A model generated the notes under the pieces. It saw nothing but the letters and a program-made list of their open reading frames with translations. It did no database searches and was not told where the DNA came from. Position numbers and translations under genes: made by a program. This document shows positions 25,669-34,044 of a stretch of 64,000 nt of DNA, one piece after another (the stretch's first letter is position 1; every line of letters begins with the position of its first letter). Source of the stretch: Candidatus Electrothrix scaldis (GTDB taxonomy: Bacteria; Desulfobacterota; Desulfobulbia; Desulfobulbales; Desulfobulbaceae); assembly GCA_033584155.1 (NCBI GenBank), contig CP138355.1, forward strand, positions 1,178,001 to 1,242,000, given 5' to 3'.

Positions 25669-27810
25669 ATGCGTTTTTCTCTGCGCCTAAAACTCGCTCT
25701 CCTCTCACTTCTCCTCCTTCTCTTCCCCTTACTGGGGATGCGTCTAAATAATACCTTAAAAAATAGCCTGATTACATCTCAACAGGAAACCCTGACTTTG
25801 ACTGCGCAGGCTGTTGCAGCCGCTTTAACAGATAGAAATGACCTCTTTGATCGTGAACAGTTTCACGGTTTAAATCAGGATAAGGATCTGTATCTTTTCC
25901 AACTCACCAATACCATTCAATTGGACGGTAAGCTTGATGATTGGAGGCCGGAGCTTGCTGAGGCCGAGGAATTCGGCCGTGAACACCTCATAAGTTCCGA
26001 AGGAAATTATGTCCTGCAATCCCTTAATTTTCGACATCTCGCCGGTAAACAGGATAAATACTTGTATGCTCTTTTCGACGTGCAGGATGATCATGTCATT
26101 TACCGGAGCAAAAATTCCTTACGTCTTGACCGCTCTGACCATTTGCAGATTATTATTGGTGATGATGAGGGACAGAGAAAATATTTGATCACGGCCCATG
26201 AACAAGGCTGGGTGAATGGTTTTCTCATGCCTGATATCCCTATTAAATTCCCAGTGAGTGAGCAACGAATTCAAGGGGTGTGGACGCAGACGGAGAGCGG
26301 ATATATCCTGGAAATTCGTATTCCTCTTGAGTTACTAGGGAATAAACTTGCTTTCACTATTGCCGATGTTGACGATGCGGAAACAAGAGATATTAAAGCA
26401 TTAATCGGTACTTCCAACCTTAAAGAAGACAAGGCACCTGGGCTTCTTTTAACCACATCAACACCTATTGAGGAAATTCTGAAGTCTCTTGATAGGCCAT
26501 ATGCCCGTATCCGGATTGTTGATCGTAATCAAAGGGTAAGAGCACAGGTTGGTAGTCTGCGGACCACAGAAGTTTCAAGAAAGCAGGAAGACAATCTCTC
26601 CCGTCGTATCAATGAATTTATGCGACCGCTTTATCGCTTTTTTATTAATCCTTTTTTAGCAGAGTTTAAGGACCAGGCTTCCCAACCTACTGAGTTGGAT
26701 ATGAAAGGGATTCGAGAGGGGCTTGCAGGGAAACACTCTGTTACCAGTTATTTGATGGAAGGCGGGCAGGTTGAGGTCATGGCCGCCATAACGCCTTTGT
26801 ACGAGCAGGAGCAGGTTATTGGGGCTGTGGTTGTCGAACAAACGACGAACTCTATTCTTTCACTGAGTAACCGTCTCATTGAAGAGACGATATCTCTCTC
26901 TGTTATTGCTTTTCTTTTCGGTGGCTGTGTTCTCCTCTTTTTTGCCTTCCGTATTTCTGCCCGGATTCGTCATCTCCGTAATCAGGCTGGTTCGGCCATT
27001 ACTCCTGACGGGAGGATTCTTAATACTATTCATAGAAGTTCGGCAAGCGATGAAATAGCGGATTTGGGCCGTACCCTGGAATCCATGCTTAGCCAGTTAC
27101 AGCAGCAGATTGAGCATAGAGAACAGATGGCAGATAATCTTGAACACGAAATGCGGACGCCTCTCGCAGGTATCGCTGCTTCAGTAAAGAACCTCCGCCA
27201 GGAGCAGCTTGACACGAATTCTTCTGATCGTATTATGGAGTATATTCAGTGGGTAGAGAGAGATGTGCAGAGAATGGAAGCACTGCTCACGTCTATTCGG
27301 GAGGCCACTACTTTGAAGAACGCTCTCCTGCTTGACAGTATGGAGGTCTTCGACTTAGGGAGAGCGATCTCTGTATGGTTAGAACACGGCTGGCAGCCAG
27401 TCTTCGGTGAGGTAGATATTTTGTACCAGGAGCCAGAGCATGAGGTACTGGTTAATGGAGACCCTGTGCGATTACGTCAGGCCTTAGATAAGCTTGTGGA
27501 AAATGCTGTGTCTTTCCATTCCCTAGGCACTACGATTGAGCTTGAGCTTGAGAATAGTGAAGAGGGGATCTCATTGTTTGTTATTAATGAAGGACCGACT
27601 ATCGACCCAGATATGCAGCAGCAAATTTTTCACTCCATGATTTCGAGCCGCTCGGTCAAAGATAAGTCACCGCACTTAGGGCTTGGCCTGTATATTGTGC
27701 GTACCGTGCTGGATCATCATGATGGAGGGGTAAGCGTTCAGAATTTATCGGATGGAAGGGAGGGCGTGGTGTTTACGATTACGCTTCCCGTTGCGGTGGA
27801 TAACTCATAA
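25669..27810 (+). CDS. pdsS: Sensor histidine kinase of the dedicated sortase system
   Basis: 713 residues. A membrane segment at the N-terminus (about 8-25) and another near 405-430 bracket a large periplasmic sensor. The sensor contains a CBM9/DOMON-like beta domain (about 80-260) beginning IQLDGKLDDWRPELAEAE. After a HAMP-like linker comes the H-box EHEMRTPLAGIA (H493), an N-box LDKLVENAV, the G1/G2 boxes and GLGLYIVRTVLDHHDGG. All catalytic boxes are intact. It follows the response regulator and matches PdsS-type kinases. The sensed ligand is unknown; the CBM9-like fold suggests a carbohydrate or envelope glycan. Confidence 0.88.
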   Translation: MRFSLRLKLALLSLLLLLFPLLGMRLNNTLKNSLITSQQETLTLTAQAVAAALTDRNDLFDREQFHGLNQDKDLYLFQLTNTIQLDGKLDDWRPELAEAEEFGREHLISSEGNYVLQSLNFRHLAGKQDKYLYALFDVQDDHVIYRSKNSLRLDRSDHLQIIIGDDEGQRKYLITAHEQGWVNGFLMPDIPIKFPVSEQRIQGVWTQTESGYILEIRIPLELLGNKLAFTIADVDDAETRDIKALIGTSNLKEDKAPGLLLTTSTPIEEILKSLDRPYARIRIVDRNQRVRAQVGSLRTTEVSRKQEDNLSRRINEFMRPLYRFFINPFLAEFKDQASQPTELDMKGIREGLAGKHSVTSYLMEGGQVEVMAAITPLYEQEQVIGAVVVEQTTNSILSLSNRLIEETISLSVIAFLFGGCVLLFFAFRISARIRHLRNQAGSAITPDGRILNTIHRSSASDEIADLGRTLESMLSQLQQQIEHREQMADNLEHEMRTPLAGIAASVKNLRQEQLDTNSSDRIMEYIQWVERDVQRMEALLTSIREATTLKNALLLDSMEVFDLGRAISVWLEHGWQPVFGEVDILYQEPEHEVLVNGDPVRLRQALDKLVENAVSFHSLGTTIELELENSEEGISLFVINEGPTIDPDMQQQIFHSMISSRSVKDKSPHLGLGLYIVRTVLDHHDGGVSVQNLSDGREGVVFTITLPVAVDNS

Positions 27811-28182
27811 ATTTGAGTTGATTTGTCCAGGATTGAATCAAATACTCACCGATAAGGGGGCACCTCATATCGGTTAGAGGTTGGACCGAAAGGAATTAAG
27901 TACCCGACCAAAAGTAACGGCTGATTCCTCCTATTTATAGGTAGATAGGATAATCAAAATGTTAATCTATTTTTAGTCACCTACTTTCTCCCCCATTGTG
28001 TGCAGGCCTCCTTGTGTTCAGAAACTAAAGAAACACAGTTGGGTAAAATGTTTTTTCAAGCATGCCATGAGATAGAAAAATGACGAATCCTGTTGGAATC
28101 AACAGAACAAATAACTCAACAAAAAAGGTCGTCATTATGCAGTACCGAGGCCATCATCCAATCCCCCAACTGCAAGAAACAA
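27811..28182. other. Intergenic, no gene recognised
   Basis: About 370 bp after the kinase stop. It contains short inverted repeats (for example TTGATT/AATCAA just after the stop) but no strong terminator. A possible 51-codon plus-strand frame from 28080 runs through the terminator at 28183-28215 and is not credible. Confidence 0.35.
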
Positions 28183-28215
28183 AAAAAGCCGAGGGGTGTA
28201 TAACCCTCGGCTTTT
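28183..28215. terminator. Rho-independent terminator
   Basis: AGCCGAGGG and CCCTCGGCT arms with an 8-base loop, A-run before and T-run after. Oriented to end the minus-strand repeat-protein transcript and usable for plus-strand transcription from the kinase. Confidence 0.85.
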
Positions 28216-28245
28216 TGTGGTTCGAAGAATTTTCCTAGATAAATT

Positions 28246-29520
28246 CTAGTAGATTCCCAAAGCCTCTACAGTCTCGTCAGTCAATCCACCACCCTGGGCG
28301 AGTCCATTCTCAATCTGAAAATTCCTGATCGCTTCATTGGTTTCAGGACTCAGTTTGCCGTCAATCAGGCCATTGTAAAAACCCAGTTGGCTCAATGCGG
28401 TCTGTACCTGACGGATTGTTGAGTCAATAAGCTCATCTTTACAAAGAGCAGGCTTCCAAACAACTTTACTGTCGCTAACCTTAACCTTCTTGGTAATGGT
28501 TTTGTACTCAGCAGGAACATTAACAACTGTCTCTTCAGCAGGCTTCACGAGTTTTTTAACCTTAACAGTATTGTACTCGGGAGGAACAGGGATTGAACGT
28601 GTCTGGGCCGGAGCAACCATGACTTTTTTTCTGATGTTCTGAGTAACAGGAGGTATAGTCACAACCTCTGTTCTGGCCGGAGCAACCATGACCTGCTTAC
28701 GTACAGTGCCGTACTCTGCAGGAATGGAGACGGTTTCTGTTCTTGCGGGCTCCGCAACAACTCTTTTACGAACAGTTCTGTATTCTGCTGGGATGACAAC
28801 TTCCTGGCGACATCCGCCATATACTCCAGCGCAATCTTTAGGTACTTTTTTAACAACTGTTTTGTACATAGCTGGAACAGCAACGTAACACAGAGTGTCA
28901 CAGTCGGTGAGGCCCATTTTTACATCTTCAGGGGAGCAGTGAGTTGCCTTCTTGATCCATTTTGCTGAGGGAGCTTTAACTAAAACCTGCTCTTTGACTT
29001 CATCATATCCAGGATTAGTAATGGTGACGGTAATAACCTCAGGCGAGACCATAACCTGCTCATCAACCCATTCGTAGCGTGCAGGGATAGATTTAAGTTC
29101 CTCGGAAGCCTCTTTTACAATGACTTGTTCTTCAACCCAGTCATACTGCGCAGGAATTACTTTAATCTCTTCAGAACCCTCTTTAATAACAACTTGTTCT
29201 TCCCGCCACTCAAACTGTGCAGGAATTGTTTCGATTTTTTCAGAGGCCTCTTTGGCAAGAACCTGCTCATCAACCCACTCGTACTCAGCAGGAATGTATT
29301 CTGTACGCGCCATAGCAGGTGCGATCTCGATTTGCTCCTCAACATCCTCGTAGACAGCCGGGGCAAGACAGCGAGAGTAACATTCGCCAGGTTGAACATT
29401 GGTGGGAAAACCCTCGTTGATAAATTGAGAAGGATCAACTTGACCATACTGGGCGAGTGCCGGGGAGGATACTGCGAAAAGCAGGGCGGCGGCCATCATA
29501 AAATTTTTTTTCTTCAACAT
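28246..29520 (-). CDS. Repeat-rich envelope protein with C-terminal peptidoglycan-binding domain (paralog A)
   Basis: 424 residues. A signal peptide (residues 4-23) is followed by tandem imperfect repeats of about 22 residues. The first block follows IPAxYEWVxEQVxVKEASEE and the second IPAEYxxVRKxVxVxPARTE, separated by a cysteine-bearing segment (HCSPEDVKMGLTDCDTLCYV). The last 60 residues are a peptidoglycan-binding domain (VQTALSQLGFYNGLIDGKLS). It lies 90 bp downstream of its longer paralog and the two align throughout. No enzymatic motif; a periplasmic or wall-bound structural role is likely but inferred. Confidence 0.8.
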   Translation of the reverse strand: MLKKKNFMMAAALLFAVSSPALAQYGQVDPSQFINEGFPTNVQPGECYSRCLAPAVYEDVEEQIEIAPAMARTEYIPAEYEWVDEQVLAKEASEKIETIPAQFEWREEQVVIKEGSEEIKVIPAQYDWVEEQVIVKEASEELKSIPARYEWVDEQVMVSPEVITVTITNPGYDEVKEQVLVKAPSAKWIKKATHCSPEDVKMGLTDCDTLCYVAVPAMYKTVVKKVPKDCAGVYGGCRQEVVIPAEYRTVRKRVVAEPARTETVSIPAEYGTVRKQVMVAPARTEVVTIPPVTQNIRKKVMVAPAQTRSIPVPPEYNTVKVKKLVKPAEETVVNVPAEYKTITKKVKVSDSKVVWKPALCKDELIDSTIRQVQTALSQLGFYNGLIDGKLSPETNEAIRNFQIENGLAQGGGLTDETVEALGIY

Positions 29521-29571
29521 TTTTCTTTTTTCCTTTAGGATATTTTCGCTCGAAGCTATTTGGTCAAAAAA

Positions 29572-29600
29572 AAGAAAAGGAGATTAACACTCCTTTTCTT
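29572..29600 (-). terminator. Terminator between the two repeat-protein genes
   Basis: AAGAAAAGGAG and CTCCTTTTCTT arms with a 7-base loop, followed on the minus strand by a T-run. It would limit read-through from paralog B into paralog A. Confidence 0.75.
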
Positions 29601-29610
29601 CAGGGCTATA

Positions 29611-31035
29611 TTAATAGATGCCTAATGACTCAAGAGTTTCAATGGTCATACCACCACCCTGCGGTAAGCCACGTTCTACCTGATAGGCTCTCAATGCTTC
29701 ATTTGATTCCGGAGTCAATACGCCATTAATTTCACCGGTGTAAAAACCTTCCCGGCTCAGAGCACTTTGCATCTCTCTGATTTTAGAGTCAACAGCTTCG
29801 TCTTCACACAGAGCCGGACGCCATACCACCTTGCTATCGCTGACTTTAACTTTTTTGGTAATGGTCTTGTACTCAGCCGGAACAGTAATAACTTTTTCTT
29901 CGGCAGGTCTTACGAGCTTCTTGACTTTAACGTTCTTGTACTCAGCAGGAATCTGAACGACTTCCGTTCGTGCAGGCTCAACCATAACCTTTTTACGTAC
30001 ATTTCTGTACTCAGCAGGGATCTGAACAGTTTCAGTCCGTGCAGGCTCAACCAAAACCTGTTTACGTACGTTTCTGTATTCAGCAGGAATCTGAACAGTC
30101 TCTGTTCTTGCAGGCTCAACAACAACTTTTGTTCTAACCGGTTTGTACTCTGCAGGAATAACTACTTCCTCGCGACAACCCGCAACGTTTCCGGCACAGT
30201 CAGTAGGAACTTTTTTGATAACAGTTTTGTACATTGCCGGAACAGCTACATAGCACAGAGTATCACAGTCGGTCAGACCCATTTTTATATCTTCAGGAGA
30301 GCAGTGGGTCGCTTTTTTAATCCATTTTGCTGAAGGAGCTTTAACCAGGACCTGCTCTTTAACTTCTTTGTAACCAGGATCAGTAATTGTGACGGTAGTG
30401 ATCTCAGGTGAAACCATGACCTGACCTTCCTGCCATGCATAAACAGCGGGAATAGCCTTAAGTTCTTCAGAAGCCTCTTTGATAACCTCCTGGACATCCT
30501 GCCATTCGTACCTCGCAGGAATTGCTTTGATTTCTTCGGAAGCTTCTTTGACTACAACCTGCTCTTCAACCCAATCGTATCTTGCAGGAATAACCTTGAT
30601 TTCTTCAGATGCTTCTTTAGCAATGACCTGCTCATCAACCCACTCGTACTCAGCAGGAATAATTTCGGTCTTCTCCATAGCCGGTGCTACTTCAATTTGC
30701 TCTTCTACATCCTCAAAAACAGCAGGCGCAAGACAGCGTGAGTAACACTCGCCAGGTTGAACATTCATCGGAAGACCATCACCAAGATCCTGCTGTGCAT
30801 ACATTGGAGCAGCCGCAACAGGAGCAGCCGCAACAGGAGCTGATACCTGATTAAGATCTTTGTACGCAACTTCCTGCGCTACCTCTTGTTTTGCCGGAGT
30901 TTCCTGGCAGGGCCCCTGAACACAAGGGTCTTGTGTTCCAGAATTATCTGGAACATAAGCAACGTCTGCTACACAACCGGTTAAGGCAAAAAGAGCGACA
31001 GCCCCGATGGCCACGCCATTCTTCATCTGTTTCAT
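29611..31035 (-). CDS. Repeat-rich envelope lipoprotein with C-terminal peptidoglycan-binding domain (paralog B)
   Basis: 474 residues, beginning with a lipoprotein signal (ALFALTGC) and an alanine/proline-rich linker of about 60 residues. The repeat region resembles paralog A: four or five PAxYEW units with KEASEE spacers, a central cysteine block (HCSPEDIKMGLTDCDTLCYV), then nearly identical units QIPAEYRNVRKQVLVEPART repeated three times. The C-terminal domain SALSREGFYTGEINGVLT binds peptidoglycan in related proteins. GAGGAG precedes ATG 31035. Lipid anchor at one end and peptidoglycan binding at the other would tether outer membrane to wall. Not a family I can name. Confidence 0.8.
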   Translation of the reverse strand: MKQMKNGVAIGAVALFALTGCVADVAYVPDNSGTQDPCVQGPCQETPAKQEVAQEVAYKDLNQVSAPVAAAPVAAAPMYAQQDLGDGLPMNVQPGECYSRCLAPAVFEDVEEQIEVAPAMEKTEIIPAEYEWVDEQVIAKEASEEIKVIPARYDWVEEQVVVKEASEEIKAIPARYEWQDVQEVIKEASEELKAIPAVYAWQEGQVMVSPEITTVTITDPGYKEVKEQVLVKAPSAKWIKKATHCSPEDIKMGLTDCDTLCYVAVPAMYKTVIKKVPTDCAGNVAGCREEVVIPAEYKPVRTKVVVEPARTETVQIPAEYRNVRKQVLVEPARTETVQIPAEYRNVRKKVMVEPARTEVVQIPAEYKNVKVKKLVRPAEEKVITVPAEYKTITKKVKVSDSKVVWRPALCEDEAVDSKIREMQSALSREGFYTGEINGVLTPESNEALRAYQVERGLPQGGGMTIETLESLGIY

Positions 31036-31419
31036 CGCACCACTCCTCTACTTTTTTGCGTATCCGCTCCTTGCGAGTATGCAAGAAAGTATTCAAGATA
31101 ACAAGTTATTGTTTAAACCAACACTATAAACTTCAGTAACATCTCAACAGGAGCGCGGCCACGTGTACTGCCGACTGTCATAGCTACTGAAACCTTCTGT
31201 ATGGTAGAGAGATACCATCCCTCTCTAAAAATAGCAATACAAAAAACTGTACAAAGGATAAAAAAAAGACATTTTCAATTTCATGTGATGATATCTCCTT
31301 TGAGTCATAGTTAATATTTAATTTTCCTTCTGGGAGCGAATAATATTCTAAGTGATTTATTCTCTGGGGCAGAAGAAAACAACCTATTTGTAAGATGTAA
31401 GATGGAAAAAGAACAGCTT

Positions 31420-31438
31420 GAAAATGATTATCATTTTC
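31420..31438. promoter_or_regulatory. Fur-box-like palindrome
   Basis: GAAAATGATTATCATTTTC is a perfect 9-1-9 palindrome very close to the GATAATGATAATCATTATC consensus. It lies in the 449-bp intergenic stretch 31036-31484, about 385 bp upstream of paralog B and just beyond the aldolase/dehydrogenase stop. No other gene is recognised in that stretch. A hairpin at the 3' end of the neighbouring gene is the alternative reading. Confidence 0.5.
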
Positions 31439-31484
31439 TTTTTACATTCCCGGAGGTACAAAAAATTATACTTGAGGTAAAAAA

Positions 31485-33458
31485 TTAAATTACACGATCG
31501 TTTCCGCCGTCAATAGGGAGCTGCGCTGCTGTTGTGCAAACGAAGAGTGGTCCGCATATTTCAGACGCTAGTTCGGCAACTTGGCTGCTTAGCACCTCTG
31601 TCTTGAGCACATTGTTTGTTTTATATTCTTGCACGGACAAATTATAATGTTTTGCTCTTGCCTCTAAGGTTTCCTCCGTCCAAATTCCTGTATCAAAAAC
31701 AGCGTTGGGGTGCAGAGTATTTATGCGGATTCCATCTTTACCCCATTCCAGTGCAGCAACCCGCATAAGCTGGGTCAAGGCTGCTTTGGAGGCGGAATAG
31801 GCCCCGGCCCCTGGTCCTGGAGCAGGAACATTTTTTGAACCGATGATGGCGACCCGTCCTTTTCTTGGGGCACATTGTAAGAGCGGATGGCATTCTCGGA
31901 GGAGGAGAAGGTTAGCATCCAGATTCACGGACATTACCTTGTGCCATGTTTCTAAAGATAATTCAGCAATTGTAGTACTGGTCGGGAACATTCCCGCATT
32001 CAGCACGAGCATATCCAGGCCCCCGAAACGAGCGATAGTCTGGTCCAGGGCTTTCTGTATCTGTTCTTCATTGGTTAGATCGCACTGGATGCCAAGAAAG
32101 CGAGGATCTGCTGCGGTTTCAGTGATACGTTCGTCAATATCCAGGCCTACTACAGCTGCACCTCGTTGGAGAAATGAGGTGACGCAGGCTTTTCCTATGC
32201 CGGAAGCAGCTCCTGTGATCAGGGCTACCTCTCCGGTAAAAATAGGAGCTGAACCCGCCTTGGCTAGTTTAGCCTGTTCCAGATCCCAGTATTCCATATC
32301 AAAAAGATCGTTGGACGGGAGTGCTTGCCACCCGCCGAGTTTTTCGGCGCGTAGGATGCATTGTATGGTGTGTTCATAGATATCATGAACAATGGTAGCA
32401 TCTTTTGCTGTTTTTCCTATGCAGCAGAGCCCTAGCTCCTGATCGAGAATCACTCTGGGCGCAGGGTCGAGCATGGTTTTGCGTTCTTTCGCATTTGGCT
32501 CGTGGGTTGCGAAATATTCCCTGTATTGCTGCGTATAACCCGCTATATCGCGGCCAAGCATGGGAATGGCTTTGGTTCGGATAACATGATCCGGGGTTGC
32601 AGGTCCCTGCTGGGAAATGCGCTGTACCTCTGCATGCTCAGCAAAGGCTCGCCCTTGAATACTCTTGGTTACGTGTAAAATCATGGGGCGCCCAGCCTGC
32701 TCGGAGACGGCTTGGCGCAGTTGGGCAATCTCAACGCGGCGTATTGATTTTTCCTGTTCTTGTTTTGGTGGCTCCAGCTCCCAGGCCTTTTGACTGTCCA
32801 GGTAACGTTCCGCCATATCAACCAGGTTGATCATCCGTTCGTAGGATTCCTGGGCAGAATCAGCGAAGGAAAAGATGCCGTGGTTCATCAGGACCATGCC
32901 GATGGTCTGTGGGCCAGCCTGTTCTGCATAAAGCTGCGCGACATCTCTGGCCAGATCAAAGCCCGGCATCACATAGGGAATGATCACCACGAGGTCGCCG
33001 TATATTTCTTTGATTCGCTGGAGGCCATCCGCTGTGTTGGTGATAGTCACGACTGCATCAGCGTGGGTGTGATCAACATAACGAAAGGGCAGGACGGCGT
33101 GGAGGATGGTTTCCACCGAAGGGGTAGGGGCATTGGCGCGGGTCAGCTGGGTCTTGAGCTCGTTGACCATTTGCGGGTCCGAAAGTGCCGGTAATGCGGC
33201 GAGTTTGATCATGGGTTGCAGGCGGACCGGGGCAAACCCCTCTGTCTCAATGGTCTCCAGGTCCCAGCCACTGCCTTTTATGTAGAGGATCTCTTCCTCT
33301 TCGCCAATAATATTTTTTTCTTTAATCTTTACCGAGGTGTTGCCACCGCCATGCAAAACTAAGGAAGAATCACGCCCCAAGAGGCGAGAAGAGTACACCC
33401 GTAGTGCGAGCTCGTTTTCGCAGGCCCCAGCCTCTTGTTCATTCCATAAACTTTGCAT
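31485..33458 (-). CDS. Class II aldolase/adducin - short-chain dehydrogenase fusion
   Basis: 657 residues with two enzyme domains. The N-terminal class II aldolase/adducin domain (about 10-230) has GGGNTSVKIKE, YIKGSG, the metal ligands DHTHADAV and a second histidine in LMNHGIFSFA. The C-terminal SDR domain (about 410-657) has the NAD motif ITGAASGIGKA, LNAGMFPTS and the intact catalytic YSASKAALTQLM. This arrangement is that of the bifunctional rhamnulose-1-phosphate aldolase/lactaldehyde dehydrogenase-like fusion family. No rhamnose kinase or isomerase gene is nearby, so the substrate is unproven. Confidence 0.87.
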   Translation of the reverse strand: MQSLWNEQEAGACENELALRVYSSRLLGRDSSLVLHGGGNTSVKIKEKNIIGEEEEILYIKGSGWDLETIETEGFAPVRLQPMIKLAALPALSDPQMVNELKTQLTRANAPTPSVETILHAVLPFRYVDHTHADAVVTITNTADGLQRIKEIYGDLVVIIPYVMPGFDLARDVAQLYAEQAGPQTIGMVLMNHGIFSFADSAQESYERMINLVDMAERYLDSQKAWELEPPKQEQEKSIRRVEIAQLRQAVSEQAGRPMILHVTKSIQGRAFAEHAEVQRISQQGPATPDHVIRTKAIPMLGRDIAGYTQQYREYFATHEPNAKERKTMLDPAPRVILDQELGLCCIGKTAKDATIVHDIYEHTIQCILRAEKLGGWQALPSNDLFDMEYWDLEQAKLAKAGSAPIFTGEVALITGAASGIGKACVTSFLQRGAAVVGLDIDERITETAADPRFLGIQCDLTNEEQIQKALDQTIARFGGLDMLVLNAGMFPTSTTIAELSLETWHKVMSVNLDANLLLLRECHPLLQCAPRKGRVAIIGSKNVPAPGPGAGAYSASKAALTQLMRVAALEWGKDGIRINTLHPNAVFDTGIWTEETLEARAKHYNLSVQEYKTNNVLKTEVLSSQVAELASEICGPLFVCTTAAQLPIDGGNDRVI

Positions 33459-33576
33459 GATAGTTCCTTGTTCAGCTTTTTACGTGTTGCTTTTCGCTCA
33501 TGGTTGTCTGTGCCATGAAAAATATTCAAACATTGTATCGCATCGTTACGTAGAAATACAGTAAAATCTCCTCAGA

Positions 33577-33605
33577 TTGACTATTCTTCGTGAATATCAT
33601 ATTAT
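33577..33605 (+). promoter_or_regulatory. Promoter of the biotin operon
   Basis: TTGACT at 33577-33582, exactly 17 bp, then TATTAT at 33600-33605. A leader of about 90 nt with a CCTGCC/GGCAGG hairpin (near 33621-33642) leads to the AGGAGG before the first gene. No BirA-type operator or other repressor site could be recognised. Confidence 0.6.
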
Positions 33606-33699
33606 ACTTCCCTAAAAATAGCCTGCCTGCTCAGGGGGGCAGGAGAAAAGAAGAAGACTCGCAATGCTAAACGATTATGCTATTGCCAGGAGGGAGAAA

Positions 33700-34044
33700 G
33701 TGAAAGTTGACTGGGCATATCTGCGGAAAGGGTGAAAGTCCTGCACACAAGCACAGGTGGTGCTGACAGGGAAAGGAATAGTGCCGGAAGAAGTTGTTGA
33801 TGCAAGAAAGGAAAAGATTGCAGAAGATGGGGCCTGGGAGCTCCTCAAAGCTGCGCAAGAGCTTGTCGTGGGACGTGGAAAGAAATTCGAGATTTTTCAT
33901 CCGGCGCAGGATGAAAAAGAAGTCATCCTTAAGGTCTGTTTGGGGCGAACAGGCAATCTTCGCGCGCCTGCTTTGAAGATGGGGGAGAGAATGGTGATTG
34001 GTTTTAATGATGCTATGTATGAACAGTTTTTAGGCGAGTTGTGA
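33700..34044 (+). CDS. Predicted selenoprotein, ArsC/thioredoxin-fold, heading the biotin operon
   Basis: Read through an in-frame TGA at 33733-33735 as selenocysteine, this gives 114 residues starting GTG 33700 with AGGAGGGAG just upstream. The N-terminus reads VDWAYLRKG-U-KSCTQAQVV, placing U12 two residues before C15 in a UxxC redox motif, followed by EEVVDARKEK, RGKKFEIF and GRTGNLRAPALKMGERMVIGF, a pattern of ArsC-like thioredoxin-fold proteins. A start after the TGA (GTG 33757) would remove the redox motif and has no ribosome-binding site. A SECIS-like hairpin lies at 33740-33770. It overlaps bioF by 4 bp (GTGA). Function and redox partner are not known. Confidence 0.82.
33740..33770 (+). 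promoter_or_regulatory. SECIS-like hairpin for selenocysteine insertion
   Basis: Inner stem AGCAC (33750-33754) with GTGCT (33760-33764) around a 5-nt AGGTG loop, extended by CCTG/CAGG (33740-33743 with 33767-33770). The loop begins 22 nt after the first base of the TGA, within the spacing known for bacterial SECIS elements, and contains GGU. Confidence 0.6.

Noticed and set aside
28080..28240. 51-codon plus-strand frame
   Set aside because: Runs straight through a strong terminator hairpin.
33600..33700. Riboswitch or BirA operator in front of the biotin operon
   Set aside because: No biotin operator-like palindrome or known riboswitch core could be recognised; only a short GC hairpin.
33733..33735. 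TGA taken as a normal stop or pseudogene mutation
   Set aside because: The frame upstream has a good ribosome-binding site, the UxxC motif fits the family, and a SECIS-like hairpin follows.
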